Source: Lachnospiraceae bacterium (GTDB lineage: Bacteria > Bacillota > Clostridia > Lachnospirales > Lachnospiraceae). From it: 64,000 nucleotides of DNA. This document shows, piece after piece, positions 19,217-27,048 of the stretch; within the stretch, counting starts at the first letter, position 1, and each line of letters begins with the position of its first letter. Both the position numbers and the translations under genes were made by a program. The DNA is taken from the NCBI GenBank assembly GCA_017621075.1, contig JAGATV010000057.1, positions 43,038-107,037 of the forward strand, read 5' to 3'. Below the pieces are notes generated by a model. That model had not been told where the DNA came from. It worked only from the letters and a program-made list of their open reading frames with translations, and did not search any database.

Positions 19217-20992
19217 ATGAAACAACTGATCATGCGCTATCTGAAACCCTACTTCCCAAGGATGGGAGTAGGGTTCCTTATTAAATTCACGGGAACTATC
19301 ATGGATCTGTGTATTCCGTACATTTTGGCTTACATTATCGATACTGTGATCCCCGCGGGACAAAAGAATATGGTTTTTGCCTGGGGTATGCTGATGATCG
19401 CATGTTCCTTTTTGGCGGTCATCTTTAATATTCTGGCAAACCGCATGGCTTCCAAGGTGGCCAGTGATGCTACCAGGGAGATCCGCAATGATCTTTTCCA
19501 TAAGATCATGTATCTTTCCAGCCGTCAGACAGACGACTTCACCAAGCCCTCCCTGATTTCCCGGATGACTACGGATACTTACAATATGCATCAGATGATC
19601 GGGCGTATCCAGCGTCTTGGCGTGCGTGCTCCCATCCTTTTGATCGGAGGCATCTGTGTGACCTTTACACTGGATGCGGCAATGGCCTGCGTGTTGTTGG
19701 CTACACTGCCATTGCTGGCACTGATTACCTTTGTTGTCTCCAAAAAGAGCATCCCCCTGTACGGCCGCCTGCAGGAGGCTTATGACCGATTTGTGCGCAT
19801 GGTGCGGGAATCCATAGGGGGCATCCGTGTGATCAAGGCTTTGTCAAAATCGGATTATGAGGCGGAGAAATTCCGGCAGATCAATCATGAGGTAGTGGCG
19901 CGGGAGAGGAAGAACGGCATGGTCATGGCTGTCATCAACCCATCCATGAACATTTTGCTGAATCTGGGTATGGTGCTGGTGATCGTGGTGGGAGCCTGCA
20001 GAGTGAACGCAGGAGATGCAGAAGTGGGAGAGATCCTGGCATTTACCACCTACTTTACCATTATCCTGAATGCAGTGCTGTCCATCTCCAAAATGTTTAC
20101 GATCCTTTCCAAAGCCATTGCTTCCGGCAACCGGATCTGGCAGGTGTTAAGCTGCACAGAAGATATGCAGGTACTGGAAGAGACGGAGGTACAGGAAGAG
20201 ACGGAGGTACAGGAAGAGAGGAAGGAACCCTGTGTGGATGAGAGTATTGTTTTTGAGCATGTGACTTTTTCCTATACAGAAACCGGTGAGGATATACAGA
20301 AAGCCAATATCCGGGATCTGAGTTTTCGGATCAGGAAGGGTGAGACTCTGGGCATCATCGGCGAGATCGGTTCCGGCAAGAGTACAGTATTGAATCTTAT
20401 GATGCGGGTTTATGATGTGAACAGCGGCCGGATACTGGTGGACGGCAGGGATGTGAGATGTTATCGCTCAGAGGAGTTAAAAGCCAAATTTGGCGTGGTA
20501 TTTCAAAATGATACCATCTTTGAGGATACTATTGCGGGCAACGTGTCCCTGGGCAGGAAACTTACAAAGGAACAGATAAGGGAGGCCCTTTTCTATGCAA
20601 AAGCCAGTGAATTTGTGGAAAGGCGCGAGGGAAAGGAGGCAGAGAGCCTGAATATCAAGGGTGCCAATTTAAGCGGTGGACAGAAGCAGAGAGTGCTGAT
20701 CGCAAGGGCGCTGGCGCATGCTCCGAAGATCCTGATCCTGGACGATTCCTCCAGCGCACTGGATTATAAGACAGATGCTGCCTTGAGAAAGGGTATTCGG
20801 GAATATCTCCCGGATACGACCATGGTGATCGTGGCGCAGAGAGTCAGCTCTATCCGGAATGCCGACCATATTCTGGTATTGGAGGATGGAAATGCCATCG
20901 GATACGGCACCCATGAGGAACTTATGGCTGACTGCAGTGTCTACCGTGAGATCGCCGGCACACAGATGGGGGAGGTGGCTGCAAATGGCTGA
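19217..20992 (+). CDS. ABC exporter subunit with degenerate catalytic site (heterodimer partner A)
   Basis: This 591-residue half-transporter has six membrane helices (about 15-300) and an ATPase domain with Walker A GEIGSGKST, signature LSGGQKQR and Walker B ILILDDSSSALD. The residue after Walker B is Asp instead of the catalytic Glu. This is the hallmark of the non-hydrolysing site in heterodimeric exporters such as TM287/288. A Glu-rich duplicated stretch (EETEVQ twice) links the two domains. It overlaps the partner gene by 8 bp. The substrate is unknown; drugs, lipids or peptides are possible. Confidence 0.92.
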   Translation: MKQLIMRYLKPYFPRMGVGFLIKFTGTIMDLCIPYILAYIIDTVIPAGQKNMVFAWGMLMIACSFLAVIFNILANRMASKVASDATREIRNDLFHKIMYLSSRQTDDFTKPSLISRMTTDTYNMHQMIGRIQRLGVRAPILLIGGICVTFTLDAAMACVLLATLPLLALITFVVSKKSIPLYGRLQEAYDRFVRMVRESIGGIRVIKALSKSDYEAEKFRQINHEVVARERKNGMVMAVINPSMNILLNLGMVLVIVVGACRVNAGDAEVGEILAFTTYFTIILNAVLSISKMFTILSKAIASGNRIWQVLSCTEDMQVLEETEVQEETEVQEERKEPCVDESIVFEHVTFSYTETGEDIQKANIRDLSFRIRKGETLGIIGEIGSGKSTVLNLMMRVYDVNSGRILVDGRDVRCYRSEELKAKFGVVFQNDTIFEDTIAGNVSLGRKLTKEQIREALFYAKASEFVERREGKEAESLNIKGANLSGGQKQRVLIARALAHAPKILILDDSSSALDYKTDAALRKGIREYLPDTTMVIVAQRVSSIRNADHILVLEDGNAIGYGTHEELMADCSVYREIAGTQMGEVAANG

Positions 20993-22745
20993 GAAACGAC
21001 GTTATTCCAAGAGTACCATCCTGCGTCTGGGCAAATATCTTTTTTATTATAAGGGGCTGTTGTTTTTGGCAATCGTCTGTACCCTGGGGAGCAATCTGTT
21101 TTCTCTGATAGGCCCCAGGCTTACCGGTTATGCCATCAGTGCCATTGAACCGGGAAGGGGAAAGGTGGATTTTGCTGTTGTATTTTACTATGCGGCCTGG
21201 ATGGCAGGCTTCTATGCAGCTTCCGGACTGATGGCTTATGGCCTGCAGGTGCTGATGCTGACCATCAGCCGCAGGGTGGTGTACCGGATGCGTCAGGACG
21301 TTTTTGAAAAGCTTTTGACTCTTCCGGTGGGATATTTTGATACTCACCAGACCGGGGACATCATCAGCCGGATCTCTTACGATATCGACACGGTGAATAC
21401 CTCCTTGTCCAATGATCTGGTGCAGCTTTGCACCACCGTTATCACGGTAGTGGGTGCTCTGGGCATGATGCTGTCCATCTCGCCGAAGCTGCTTTTGGTA
21501 TTTGCTTTTACGGTGCCGTTGTCCCTTCTGTTGACCAAGACCATCACCGGCAGGACCAGACCTCTTTTCAGGGAGCGTTCCGCCAAGCTGGGACAGATGA
21601 ACGGATTTGTGGAGGAGATGATCTCAGGGCAGAAGACCCTTAAGGCTTACGGACAGGAGGACCATATCATAGAGCGATTTGGGGAAAAGAATAAGGAGGC
21701 GGTGGATGCCTATTACCGTGCGGAATATTACGGGAGTATCGTAGGACCGTGCGTCAACTTTGTGAATAATCTTTCCCTGTCATTGATCAGCGTGTTCGGA
21801 GCGCTTCTGTATCTGGCAGGCAGCATGACCATAGGGGATATTTCCTCCTTTGTATTGTACTCCAGAAAGTTTTCAGGCCCCATCAATGAAGCGGCCAATA
21901 TTATGAGCGAACTGCAGTCGGCGCTGGCTGCGGCAGAACGGGTATTCCGTCTTTTGGAGGAAACGCCGGAGCCTGAGGATGCGCCGGATGCGGTGGAACT
22001 GGGACAGAAGGGTGAAGTCCGGGGGGATGTGCGGATGGACCGGGTGGCCTTCGGGTATCTGCCGGATACGCTCATCATACATGATCTGAGCTTTCACGCC
22101 GCTACGGGGCAGCTCATTGCCATCGTGGGCCCTACCGGAGCCGGCAAGACCACTCTCATCAATCTGCTGATGCGCTTTTATGATACGGATGCAGGGCAGA
22201 TCCTTGTGGATGGAAAAGATATCAAAGAGATCACCAGAAAGAGCCTTAGGAAGGCCTACGCCATGGTGCTTCAGGATACCTGGCTCTTTTATGGCACGGT
22301 CTATGAGAATCTGGCTTACGGGAAAGAAGGTGCTTCCAGGGAAGAGGTGGTGAAGGCGGCCAAGGCTGCCCATATCCATTCCTTTATCGAGAGACTTCCA
22401 CAGGGATACGACACCCTGCTTACAGACGAGGGGACTAATATTTCCAAAGGGCAGAAACAACTGCTTACCATTGCCAGGGCTATGCTCCTGGATGCCAAAA
22501 TGCTGATCCTGGACGAGGCCACTTCCAATGTGGACACCCGTACGGAACAGAAGATTCAAAAGGCCATGCGGAAATTGATGGAACATAAGACGTGCTTCGT
22601 GATCGCCCACAGGCTTTCCACCATTCAGAACGCAGATCTGATCCTTGTAGTGAATGGCGGAGAAGTAGTGGAGCAGGGTACTCACAGGGAGCTTATGGAA
22701 ATGGGCGGCATGTACCGCCAGCTATATGAGGCCCAGTTTGAATAA
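20985..22745 (+). CDS. ABC exporter subunit with intact catalytic Glu (heterodimer partner B)
   Basis: This 586-residue half-transporter has six membrane helices and an ATPase domain with Walker A GPTGAGKTT and Walker [13 protein letters not shown] with its catalytic Glu. The signature motif is altered to ISKGQKQ where LSGGQ is usual, the mirror image of partner A. Together the pair keeps one complete ATPase site (Walker A/B of this subunit plus LSGGQ of the other) and one impaired site. The start is the ATG at 20985, overlapping the stop of partner A behind GGGGGAGG. Confidence 0.93.
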   Translation: MAEKRRYSKSTILRLGKYLFYYKGLLFLAIVCTLGSNLFSLIGPRLTGYAISAIEPGRGKVDFAVVFYYAAWMAGFYAASGLMAYGLQVLMLTISRRVVYRMRQDVFEKLLTLPVGYFDTHQTGDIISRISYDIDTVNTSLSNDLVQLCTTVITVVGALGMMLSISPKLLLVFAFTVPLSLLLTKTITGRTRPLFRERSAKLGQMNGFVEEMISGQKTLKAYGQEDHIIERFGEKNKEAVDAYYRAEYYGSIVGPCVNFVNNLSLSLISVFGALLYLAGSMTIGDISSFVLYSRKFSGPINEAANIMSELQSALAAAERVFRLLEETPEPEDAPDAVELGQKGEVRGDVRMDRVAFGYLPDTLIIHDLSFHAATGQLIAIVGPTGAGKTTLINLLMRFYDTDAGQILVDGKDIKEITRKSLRKAYAMVLQDTWLFYGTVYENLAYGKEGASREEVVKAAKAAHIHSFIERLPQGYDTLLTDEGTNISKGQKQLLTIARAMLLDAKMLILDEATSNVDTRTEQKIQKAMRKLMEHKTCFVIAHRLSTIQNADLILVVNGGEVVEQGTHRELMEMGGMYRQLYEAQFE

Positions 22746-22756
22746 AAGATAAGAGC

Positions 22757-23677
22757 TTATATCTGTGCGGTGCCTTCCTGGGAATGCTGGAACAGGTTTT
22801 TGAACTTGGAGGACAGTTTGCAGAGCTTGTCATACAGGTCAAAGGTCAGTTCCGTGGAAGGTGCGGTCTCCATGTAGGAGCATACCATGCATACCATGGC
22901 ATAGCTGTCCATGAATGCAGATTTTACAACGATAACGGTCAGCAATGTGATGATCATGGAGATAAAGAATGCTCCAAATCCGGGTATGCCCGTTGCAACG
23001 AGGATGCCCACTGTCACAACCATCAAAATCACCCATGCAAGACCGGAGATGATAAAGGTGATAAAGGTGACTTTCAGGGCTGCTTTCAGAACGGTCTTCC
23101 AGTTCTGAAAATAGATGACTACTCCGTCTGCGGCGCTCTTGAAGGCGGACTGGTCTTCCTTGTAAAAGGTGTAGGCCAGACAGCATTCATCCACATTGCC
23201 CAGAGCGATATTTACGAAGGATTGGGCAAAGGAGACTACGGAATCCATGCCGGGGATCTTGCCCAGCAGATTTCCTACAATGTCAAGGCCGCTGTTGATC
23301 TGCTTTACGGCGCCGGCTACCAGTCTGTCCACCGCAAAATAGGCGGCAGTGGTAGGAAACCTCCTTGTAACCATTTCCTTGCCGTAGGCAAGCTGGTTTT
23401 CGGGAACCTTACCGTTTGTGACGATGGAGGTAACCACCGCAATATGTCCTGCTTTGAGGATGTAGCCTACAAAATGCTGGGCGATCCCAAGACAGGCTGC
23501 CGACAGGATGCACCATACAAACAGCATCATGGGGAAGAGGTCTGCGTTCCCGGACAGTGTGGTAATACCCAACAGGATCAGGGCAAGCAGTGCGGAAAAG
23601 GCGATGACGCACCCTCCCAAAGCCAGTTTCAGCCACACGAATTTCATAGTCTTTGAGTATACTTCATTTGCTTTCAT
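22757..23677 (-). CDS. Conserved membrane protein of unknown function
   Basis: This 306-residue protein, which I do not recognise as a named family, has hydrophobic spans at about 15-40, 50-80, 195-225 and 225-255, a Gly-rich amphipathic middle (GLDIVGNLLGKIPGMDSV), and a soluble C-terminus. The layout resembles choline-transporter-like or other small polytopic proteins, but I cannot assign it. The start is behind GGGAG. It converges with the ABC exporter genes with only 11 bp between the stop codons, and is divergent from the deacetylase gene. Confidence 0.75.
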   Translation of the reverse strand: MKANEVYSKTMKFVWLKLALGGCVIAFSALLALILLGITTLSGNADLFPMMLFVWCILSAACLGIAQHFVGYILKAGHIAVVTSIVTNGKVPENQLAYGKEMVTRRFPTTAAYFAVDRLVAGAVKQINSGLDIVGNLLGKIPGMDSVVSFAQSFVNIALGNVDECCLAYTFYKEDQSAFKSAADGVVIYFQNWKTVLKAALKVTFITFIISGLAWVILMVVTVGILVATGIPGFGAFFISMIITLLTVIVVKSAFMDSYAMVCMVCSYMETAPSTELTFDLYDKLCKLSSKFKNLFQHSQEGTAQI

Positions 23678-23855
23678 TTGTATCTCCCTTCATAAGCGTA
23701 ATTTTATTTATTATATCATACTCACAAAACAAAGAGTAGAATATGTTACGAACGGTGGCTTTTTTGAGGTAAGCGGTATCCGATATTTTCTTCTACCGGA
23801 GAAAAAACAGACATATAATGAGCTAAGGACTGAGCAGAAGGGCGAGTGTCTGAAA

Positions 23856-24602
23856 ATGAAAAGACTTGCGGCAGCAATCCTGATCTTTGATGTGGTGATG
23901 GGATTGCTGATTTTGTGCGTATATGAAAACAAGCAAGTGGGCAATTGGGTAAATGAGGAGCAGAACGGACCCGGCACACAAGGAGCGCAGACGGCGGTTT
24001 CGAAGGATATCCGGCAGGCGGATGGCGGGAATGTTGACAGCACGGAGGAAAAGAAGATTGCCCTTACTTTTGACGACGGCCCCCACCCCTCCTACACAGA
24101 GCAGCTTCTGGACGGGTTAAAGGAGAGGGGGGTGCACGCAACGTTCTTCGTCACAGGGGAACACGCCAAGCTGCACCCGGATATCATCAAGCGGATGCAG
24201 GAAGAGGGACATCTCATAGGAAACCACACCTACAGCCATATCCAGCTTCGCAAAAACAACCGGGACCAATTCCGGGAGGAACTGATATTGACCAATAAAG
24301 TTATTACAGAGATCACCGGGGAGGAGGTTCAATATGTCCGACCGCCCTACGGCACCTGGGACAAGAAATTCGAGACGGAGCTGAACATGTTCCCGGTGCT
24401 TTGGACCATCGATCCCTTGGACTGGTGCTCCAGCAATGCGGACTGTATTGCCGGCAAGGTGGTGGAGAAGGCGCAGGAAAATGATATCATTCTGATGCAT
24501 GACTATTATGAGTCCAGTGTGGAGGCGGCACTGGAGGTGGTGGATGAGCTGCAGGCAAAAGGATATACTTTTGTGACGGTGGAGGAGATATTGTTCGACT
24601 GA
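23856..24602 (+). CDS. Polysaccharide deacetylase (peptidoglycan/chitin deacetylase, NodB domain)
   Basis: This 248-residue membrane-anchored protein has an N-terminal hydrophobic helix (about 4-25), an extracytoplasmic linker, then a NodB/CE4 domain with all five motifs: TFDDGPHP (metal Asp pair), HTYSH (metal His pair), RPPYG, WTIDPLDW and ILMHD. It probably removes acetyl groups from GlcNAc or MurNAc of peptidoglycan outside the cell. I start at the ATG at 23856, where the signal/anchor helix begins; the longer open frame has no ribosome site. The last codons form the left copy of a 25-bp repeat, and the MutS2-like gene ends only 3 bp later. It has no terminator of its own. Confidence 0.93.
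   Translation: MKRLAAAILIFDVVMGLLILCVYENKQVGNWVNEEQNGPGTQGAQTAVSKDIRQADGGNVDSTEEKKIALTFDDGPHPSYTEQLLDGLKERGVHATFFVTGEHAKLHPDIIKRMQEEGHLIGNHTYSHIQLRKNNRDQFREELILTNKVITEITGEEVQYVRPPYGTWDKKFETELNMFPVLWTIDPLDWCSSNADCIAGKVVEKAQENDIILMHDYYESSVEAALEVVDELQAKGYTFVTVEEILFD
24578..24602 (+). repeat. Left copy of 25-bp imperfect direct repeat flanking the MutS2-like cassette
   Basis: These bases encode the end of the deacetylase (V-E-E-I-L-F-D-stop). They match bases 26880-26904 at 21 of 25 positions, in the same orientation and in the same reading frame. Confidence 0.6.
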
Positions 24603-24605
24603 TAT

Positions 24606-26507
24606 CTATTCGTCTGACTCTATTACAGCATCTGTATATTTCCGTTGCATATCGTGTCGCTTTTTTCGATTCTCTACGGTTTCAAATATGATTGAAAAAT
24701 CATAATCCTCAGGATAGAGCTCTGTGGCTGCAACATGGAGTTTTACCCGCTTATGATTGATCCAAATCTTTTTATTTGGCAACTGTACCCTTAACACGCC
24801 TTTTTCGTTAATGGGAACGCACACTATCCCTATCTTTTTTTCGGGATAAACCATTACACTATCACCAATTTTGTACTTGGTGCTAAGCTTTGCATGATCC
24901 GTTCCCACTTTAGCTTTGGAAATCTTAGCGGTGTTTCTCTTCATGAGGTTGCTTTCAGGATTTTGAAACAGATAAGACTTCACTGCATCTTCGCCATATG
25001 CAGCACGAATTGCCACTTTTAACATTTCGTTTGGCATCCCCAGCCTGTCTGCAATATAAAATGCGCAGCTTTCTCCTGCTTCGCCAATGATCATTTGATA
25101 AGTAGGACTTAATGTTTCTTTGTCAAAAGCCATCCTTGCATTGACGATATCCTCTGTCTTTGCTGCATATTCCTTGATCTCCGGATAGTGGGTTGTCACC
25201 AGAAAAATAGCACCACTTTTTCTAAGTTCCTCCAATATTGCAATGGCAATCCCCATGCCTTCTGTAGGATCTGTGCCGGAGCCTAATTCGTCCATAATCA
25301 CAAAGCTATCCTTATTTGCCTCCCTTAAGACTTCCAGCACATTGGTTATGTGTGCGGAAAAGGTAGACAGATTTTCAGATAAATTCTGCCCATCGCCAAT
25401 ATCACATAGATAAGAACTATTCATACAGATATCTGCCTGTTTACATGTTACATGCAAGCCGCATTGTGCCATGATGCAATTTAGCATAACCGTTTTGATT
25501 GCTACCGTTTTCCCTCCCGTGTTAGGACCTGTTATCACAATACCGCGCACTTTTTGCCCTATATCAAACTGTAATGGCACAGCTATCGTTTTATCCATCA
25601 AAGGATGTCGTGCATTTGTGAGTCTGATTCGGCGGTCTGTATTGATCGTCGGCTCTATGGCGTCCATTTCCAGGCTTAATTTACCTTTGGAGAAGATAAA
25701 ATCCAACTTTTCGATCATTGTCAGATTTTCGTGCAATATAGGTGCTGATGCCAATACGATCGATGATAAAGTATACAAAATACGATATACTTCATTTTCT
25801 TCACTGATTTTCAGCAACTCCAATTCTTCATAATATTTGGCGACACTTGACGGTTCCATAAAAAGGGTGCTGCCCGTGGAAGACTTGTCAATGACGCTGC
25901 CGGATATCTTCAGTCGATATTCCTTTTTCACGGGGAGACAAATTCGTCCATTTCTAAACGTGCAGTAGCTGTCAGCCATGCAGGCCTTATAAGAACGCAT
26001 GATTTGTTCCGCCTTCTGTTTCATATGTTCTTCACATTTTATGATCTGATTTCGAATCTGTCCTAATTCCTTTGATGCGTAATCATCCACAGCGCCGTTT
26101 CGGATTTTATTACATATCTCTTGGCGCAATTCCACAAGCGCATCCAGATTTTCTTCATAATATGCCAAGGAATTATGATGGATTTTCCCTTTTTCCAAAT
26201 AATCCTTCAGCCGTTTTATCGCAGCCAAAACTCTCTCTACTCGTTCTAACTGATATGGCGTCAGGCAATCCCCCTTCTCTGCGATCAACAGAATATCTTT
26301 TATCTCAGAAATGTTTTGCAGAGGCGGTGTCCCTATTTTTTCAATCAGGTTTCTGGCATCTGTGGTATCTCTTAACTGTTTTCTCAACTCATTTTCAGAA
26401 AAGTACAAGGAAGCTTCGCTGATTTTTTCTTTTGCCCGATCGGTAATGGCTAAGCCGGCCCATATTTCTTTGACCTTATCAAATTCTATCTGTCTGTCAA
26501 TATTCAT
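24606..26507 (-). CDS. MutS2-like ATPase lacking the Smr domain
   Basis: This 633-residue protein has a MutS2-type core: clamp/lever helices (about 1-290), Walker A GPNTGGKTV near 323, Walker B FVIMDELGSGTDPTEG near 400, and VTTHYPE. After a long helix there is a small beta-rich segment, KIGDSVMVYPEKKIGIV to INHKRVKL (about 542-590), resembling the KOW domain of MutS2. The usual C-terminal Smr nuclease domain is absent; typical MutS2 is near 785 residues. In Bacillus subtilis, MutS2 splits collided ribosomes, using KOW to contact them. A ribosome-rescue role here is inferred. Base composition is clearly more AT-rich than neighbours. Weak ribosome site AAAGGA. Expression is probably controlled by the leader described next. 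Confidence 0.9.
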   Translation of the reverse strand: MNIDRQIEFDKVKEIWAGLAITDRAKEKISEASLYFSENELRKQLRDTTDARNLIEKIGTPPLQNISEIKDILLIAEKGDCLTPYQLERVERVLAAIKRLKDYLEKGKIHHNSLAYYEENLDALVELRQEICNKIRNGAVDDYASKELGQIRNQIIKCEEHMKQKAEQIMRSYKACMADSYCTFRNGRICLPVKKEYRLKISGSVIDKSSTGSTLFMEPSSVAKYYEELELLKISEENEVYRILYTLSSIVLASAPILHENLTMIEKLDFIFSKGKLSLEMDAIEPTINTDRRIRLTNARHPLMDKTIAVPLQFDIGQKVRGIVITGPNTGGKTVAIKTVMLNCIMAQCGLHVTCKQADICMNSSYLCDIGDGQNLSENLSTFSAHITNVLEVLREANKDSFVIMDELGSGTDPTEGMGIAIAILEELRKSGAIFLVTTHYPEIKEYAAKTEDIVNARMAFDKETLSPTYQMIIGEAGESCAFYIADRLGMPNEMLKVAIRAAYGEDAVKSYLFQNPESNLMKRNTAKISKAKVGTDHAKLSTKYKIGDSVMVYPEKKIGIVCVPINEKGVLRVQLPNKKIWINHKRVKLHVAATELYPEDYDFSIIFETVENRKKRHDMQRKYTDAVIESDE

Positions 26508-26532
26508 TTTTTTAATCCTTTCCCTCTAAACT

Positions 26533-26562
26533 ATGGTATCGCCTGAAACGCAAAAGTACCAT
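26533..26562 (-). promoter_or_regulatory. Second hairpin in the MutS2-like leader, close to the start codon
   Basis: A 6-bp stem (ATGGTA at 26533-26538 with TACCAT at 26557-26562) has extra G/C pairs inside. It lies between the terminator-like hairpin and the ribosome site of the MutS2-like gene and could affect translation. Confidence 0.35.
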
Positions 26563-26581
26563 GGATACTCCAAGAAGGAAT

Positions 26582-26610
26582 AAAAATAGCATGACCATAC
26601 AGTCATGCTA
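26582..26610 (-). terminator. Terminator-like attenuator in the leader of the MutS2-like gene
   Basis: On the minus strand, a perfect 9-bp stem (TAGCATGAC, 6-nt loop, GTCATGCTA; 26610-26602 and 26595-26587) is followed by TTTTTATT-type T-rich sequence. It lies about 180 nt after the promoter and 75 nt before the start codon, inside the transcript of the gene it precedes. That position is expected for conditional termination. Confidence 0.65.
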
Positions 26611-26667
26611 ATATCATCTATGGAAATATAGTTACCACAATATTAAGCGATCGTAAGGCGAAAACGC

Positions 26668-26685
26668 TGACAACGCATGTTGTCA
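26668..26685 (-). promoter_or_regulatory. Leader hairpin between leader peptide and attenuator
   Basis: A perfect 7-bp palindrome (TGACAAC, loop, GTTGTCA) about 50 nt after the leader-peptide stop. It could form part of an antiterminator/pausing structure. I cannot fold the whole leader by eye. Confidence 0.4.
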
Positions 26686-26733
26686 ACAAATGGGTAGACT
26701 CCCAGTGTGAACTAAAAATCACCCTTGCAGTAT

Positions 26734-26772
26734 TTATTTTGCAATTTTCTCCATTACAATAACACTTAACAT
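26734..26772 (-). CDS. 12-residue leader peptide MLSVIVMEKIAK
   Basis: Starting at the ATG at 26772 with AGGAGG (26785-26780) 7 bases upstream, this 13-codon frame encodes M-L-S-V-I-V-M-E-K-I-A-K and a TAA stop. The ribosome site is far better than that of the MutS2-like gene behind it. Short, strongly translated leader peptides before a terminator hairpin are the usual form of ribosome-stalling control for antibiotic-resistance genes (erm, ABC-F genes). It is not rich in one amino acid, so amino-acid starvation sensing is unlikely. Confidence 0.6.
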   Translation of the reverse strand: MLSVIVMEKIAK

Positions 26773-26798
26773 GCAGAATCCTCCTAAAACTTTTATTT

Positions 26799-26827
26799 AT
26801 TATACATCATCCTGTGTTGATATTCAA
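26799..26827 (-). promoter_or_regulatory. Promoter of the MutS2-like gene and its leader
   Basis: On the minus strand, TTGAAT (26827-26822) and TATAAT (26804-26799) have a 17-bp spacer. Transcription would start near 26792, giving a leader of about 285 nt before the MutS2-like ATG. Confidence 0.7.
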
Positions 26828-26879
26828 GTCCCAGTTGAGCTTGACTTTGCAGCTTACGACTATTTTTTGTCAACAAGTT

Positions 26880-26904
26880 GGTGAAGGAGGTATTGTTTGA
26901 CGGA
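26880..26904 (+). repeat. Right copy of the 25-bp imperfect direct repeat
   Basis: It matches 24578-24602 at 21 of 25 bases. The frame continues as V-K-E-V-L-F-D-G-K-Y-K and stops at 26956-26958, just at the terminator. This looks like a leftover 3' end of a deacetylase-like gene, without the rest of the gene. Confidence 0.55.
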
Positions 26905-26957
26905 AAATACAAGTCACTCCGGTTTACAACTATGATTCATCTATGTGCCAATATGTA

Positions 26958-27004
26958 ACATCCCCCGGATATGATAGATATTGTCATATCCGGGGGATGT
27001 TTTT
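26958..27004 (+). terminator. Strong terminator now without a gene in front of it
   Basis: A perfect 17-bp stem (26958-26974 with 26984-27000, 9-nt loop, GC-rich core CCCCCGG) is followed by T residues. The nearest plus-strand gene upstream is the deacetylase, 2.3 kb away across the MutS2-like cassette. I infer that this was its original terminator. Confidence 0.85.
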
Positions 27005-27048
27005 GATCTCACCCGGAGGAAATAACAGGCAGAGAAGAAGGTGGCGGC

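Noticed and set aside
22784-23656. Plus-strand frame of 290 codons opposite the membrane protein gene
   Set aside because: The minus-strand frame has a good ribosome site and clear membrane helices; this one is Gly/Cys/His-rich without sense.
26881-26958. Independent small gene starting at GTG 26881
   Set aside because: Better explained as the leftover 3' end of a deacetylase, since its first codons match the end of that gene.
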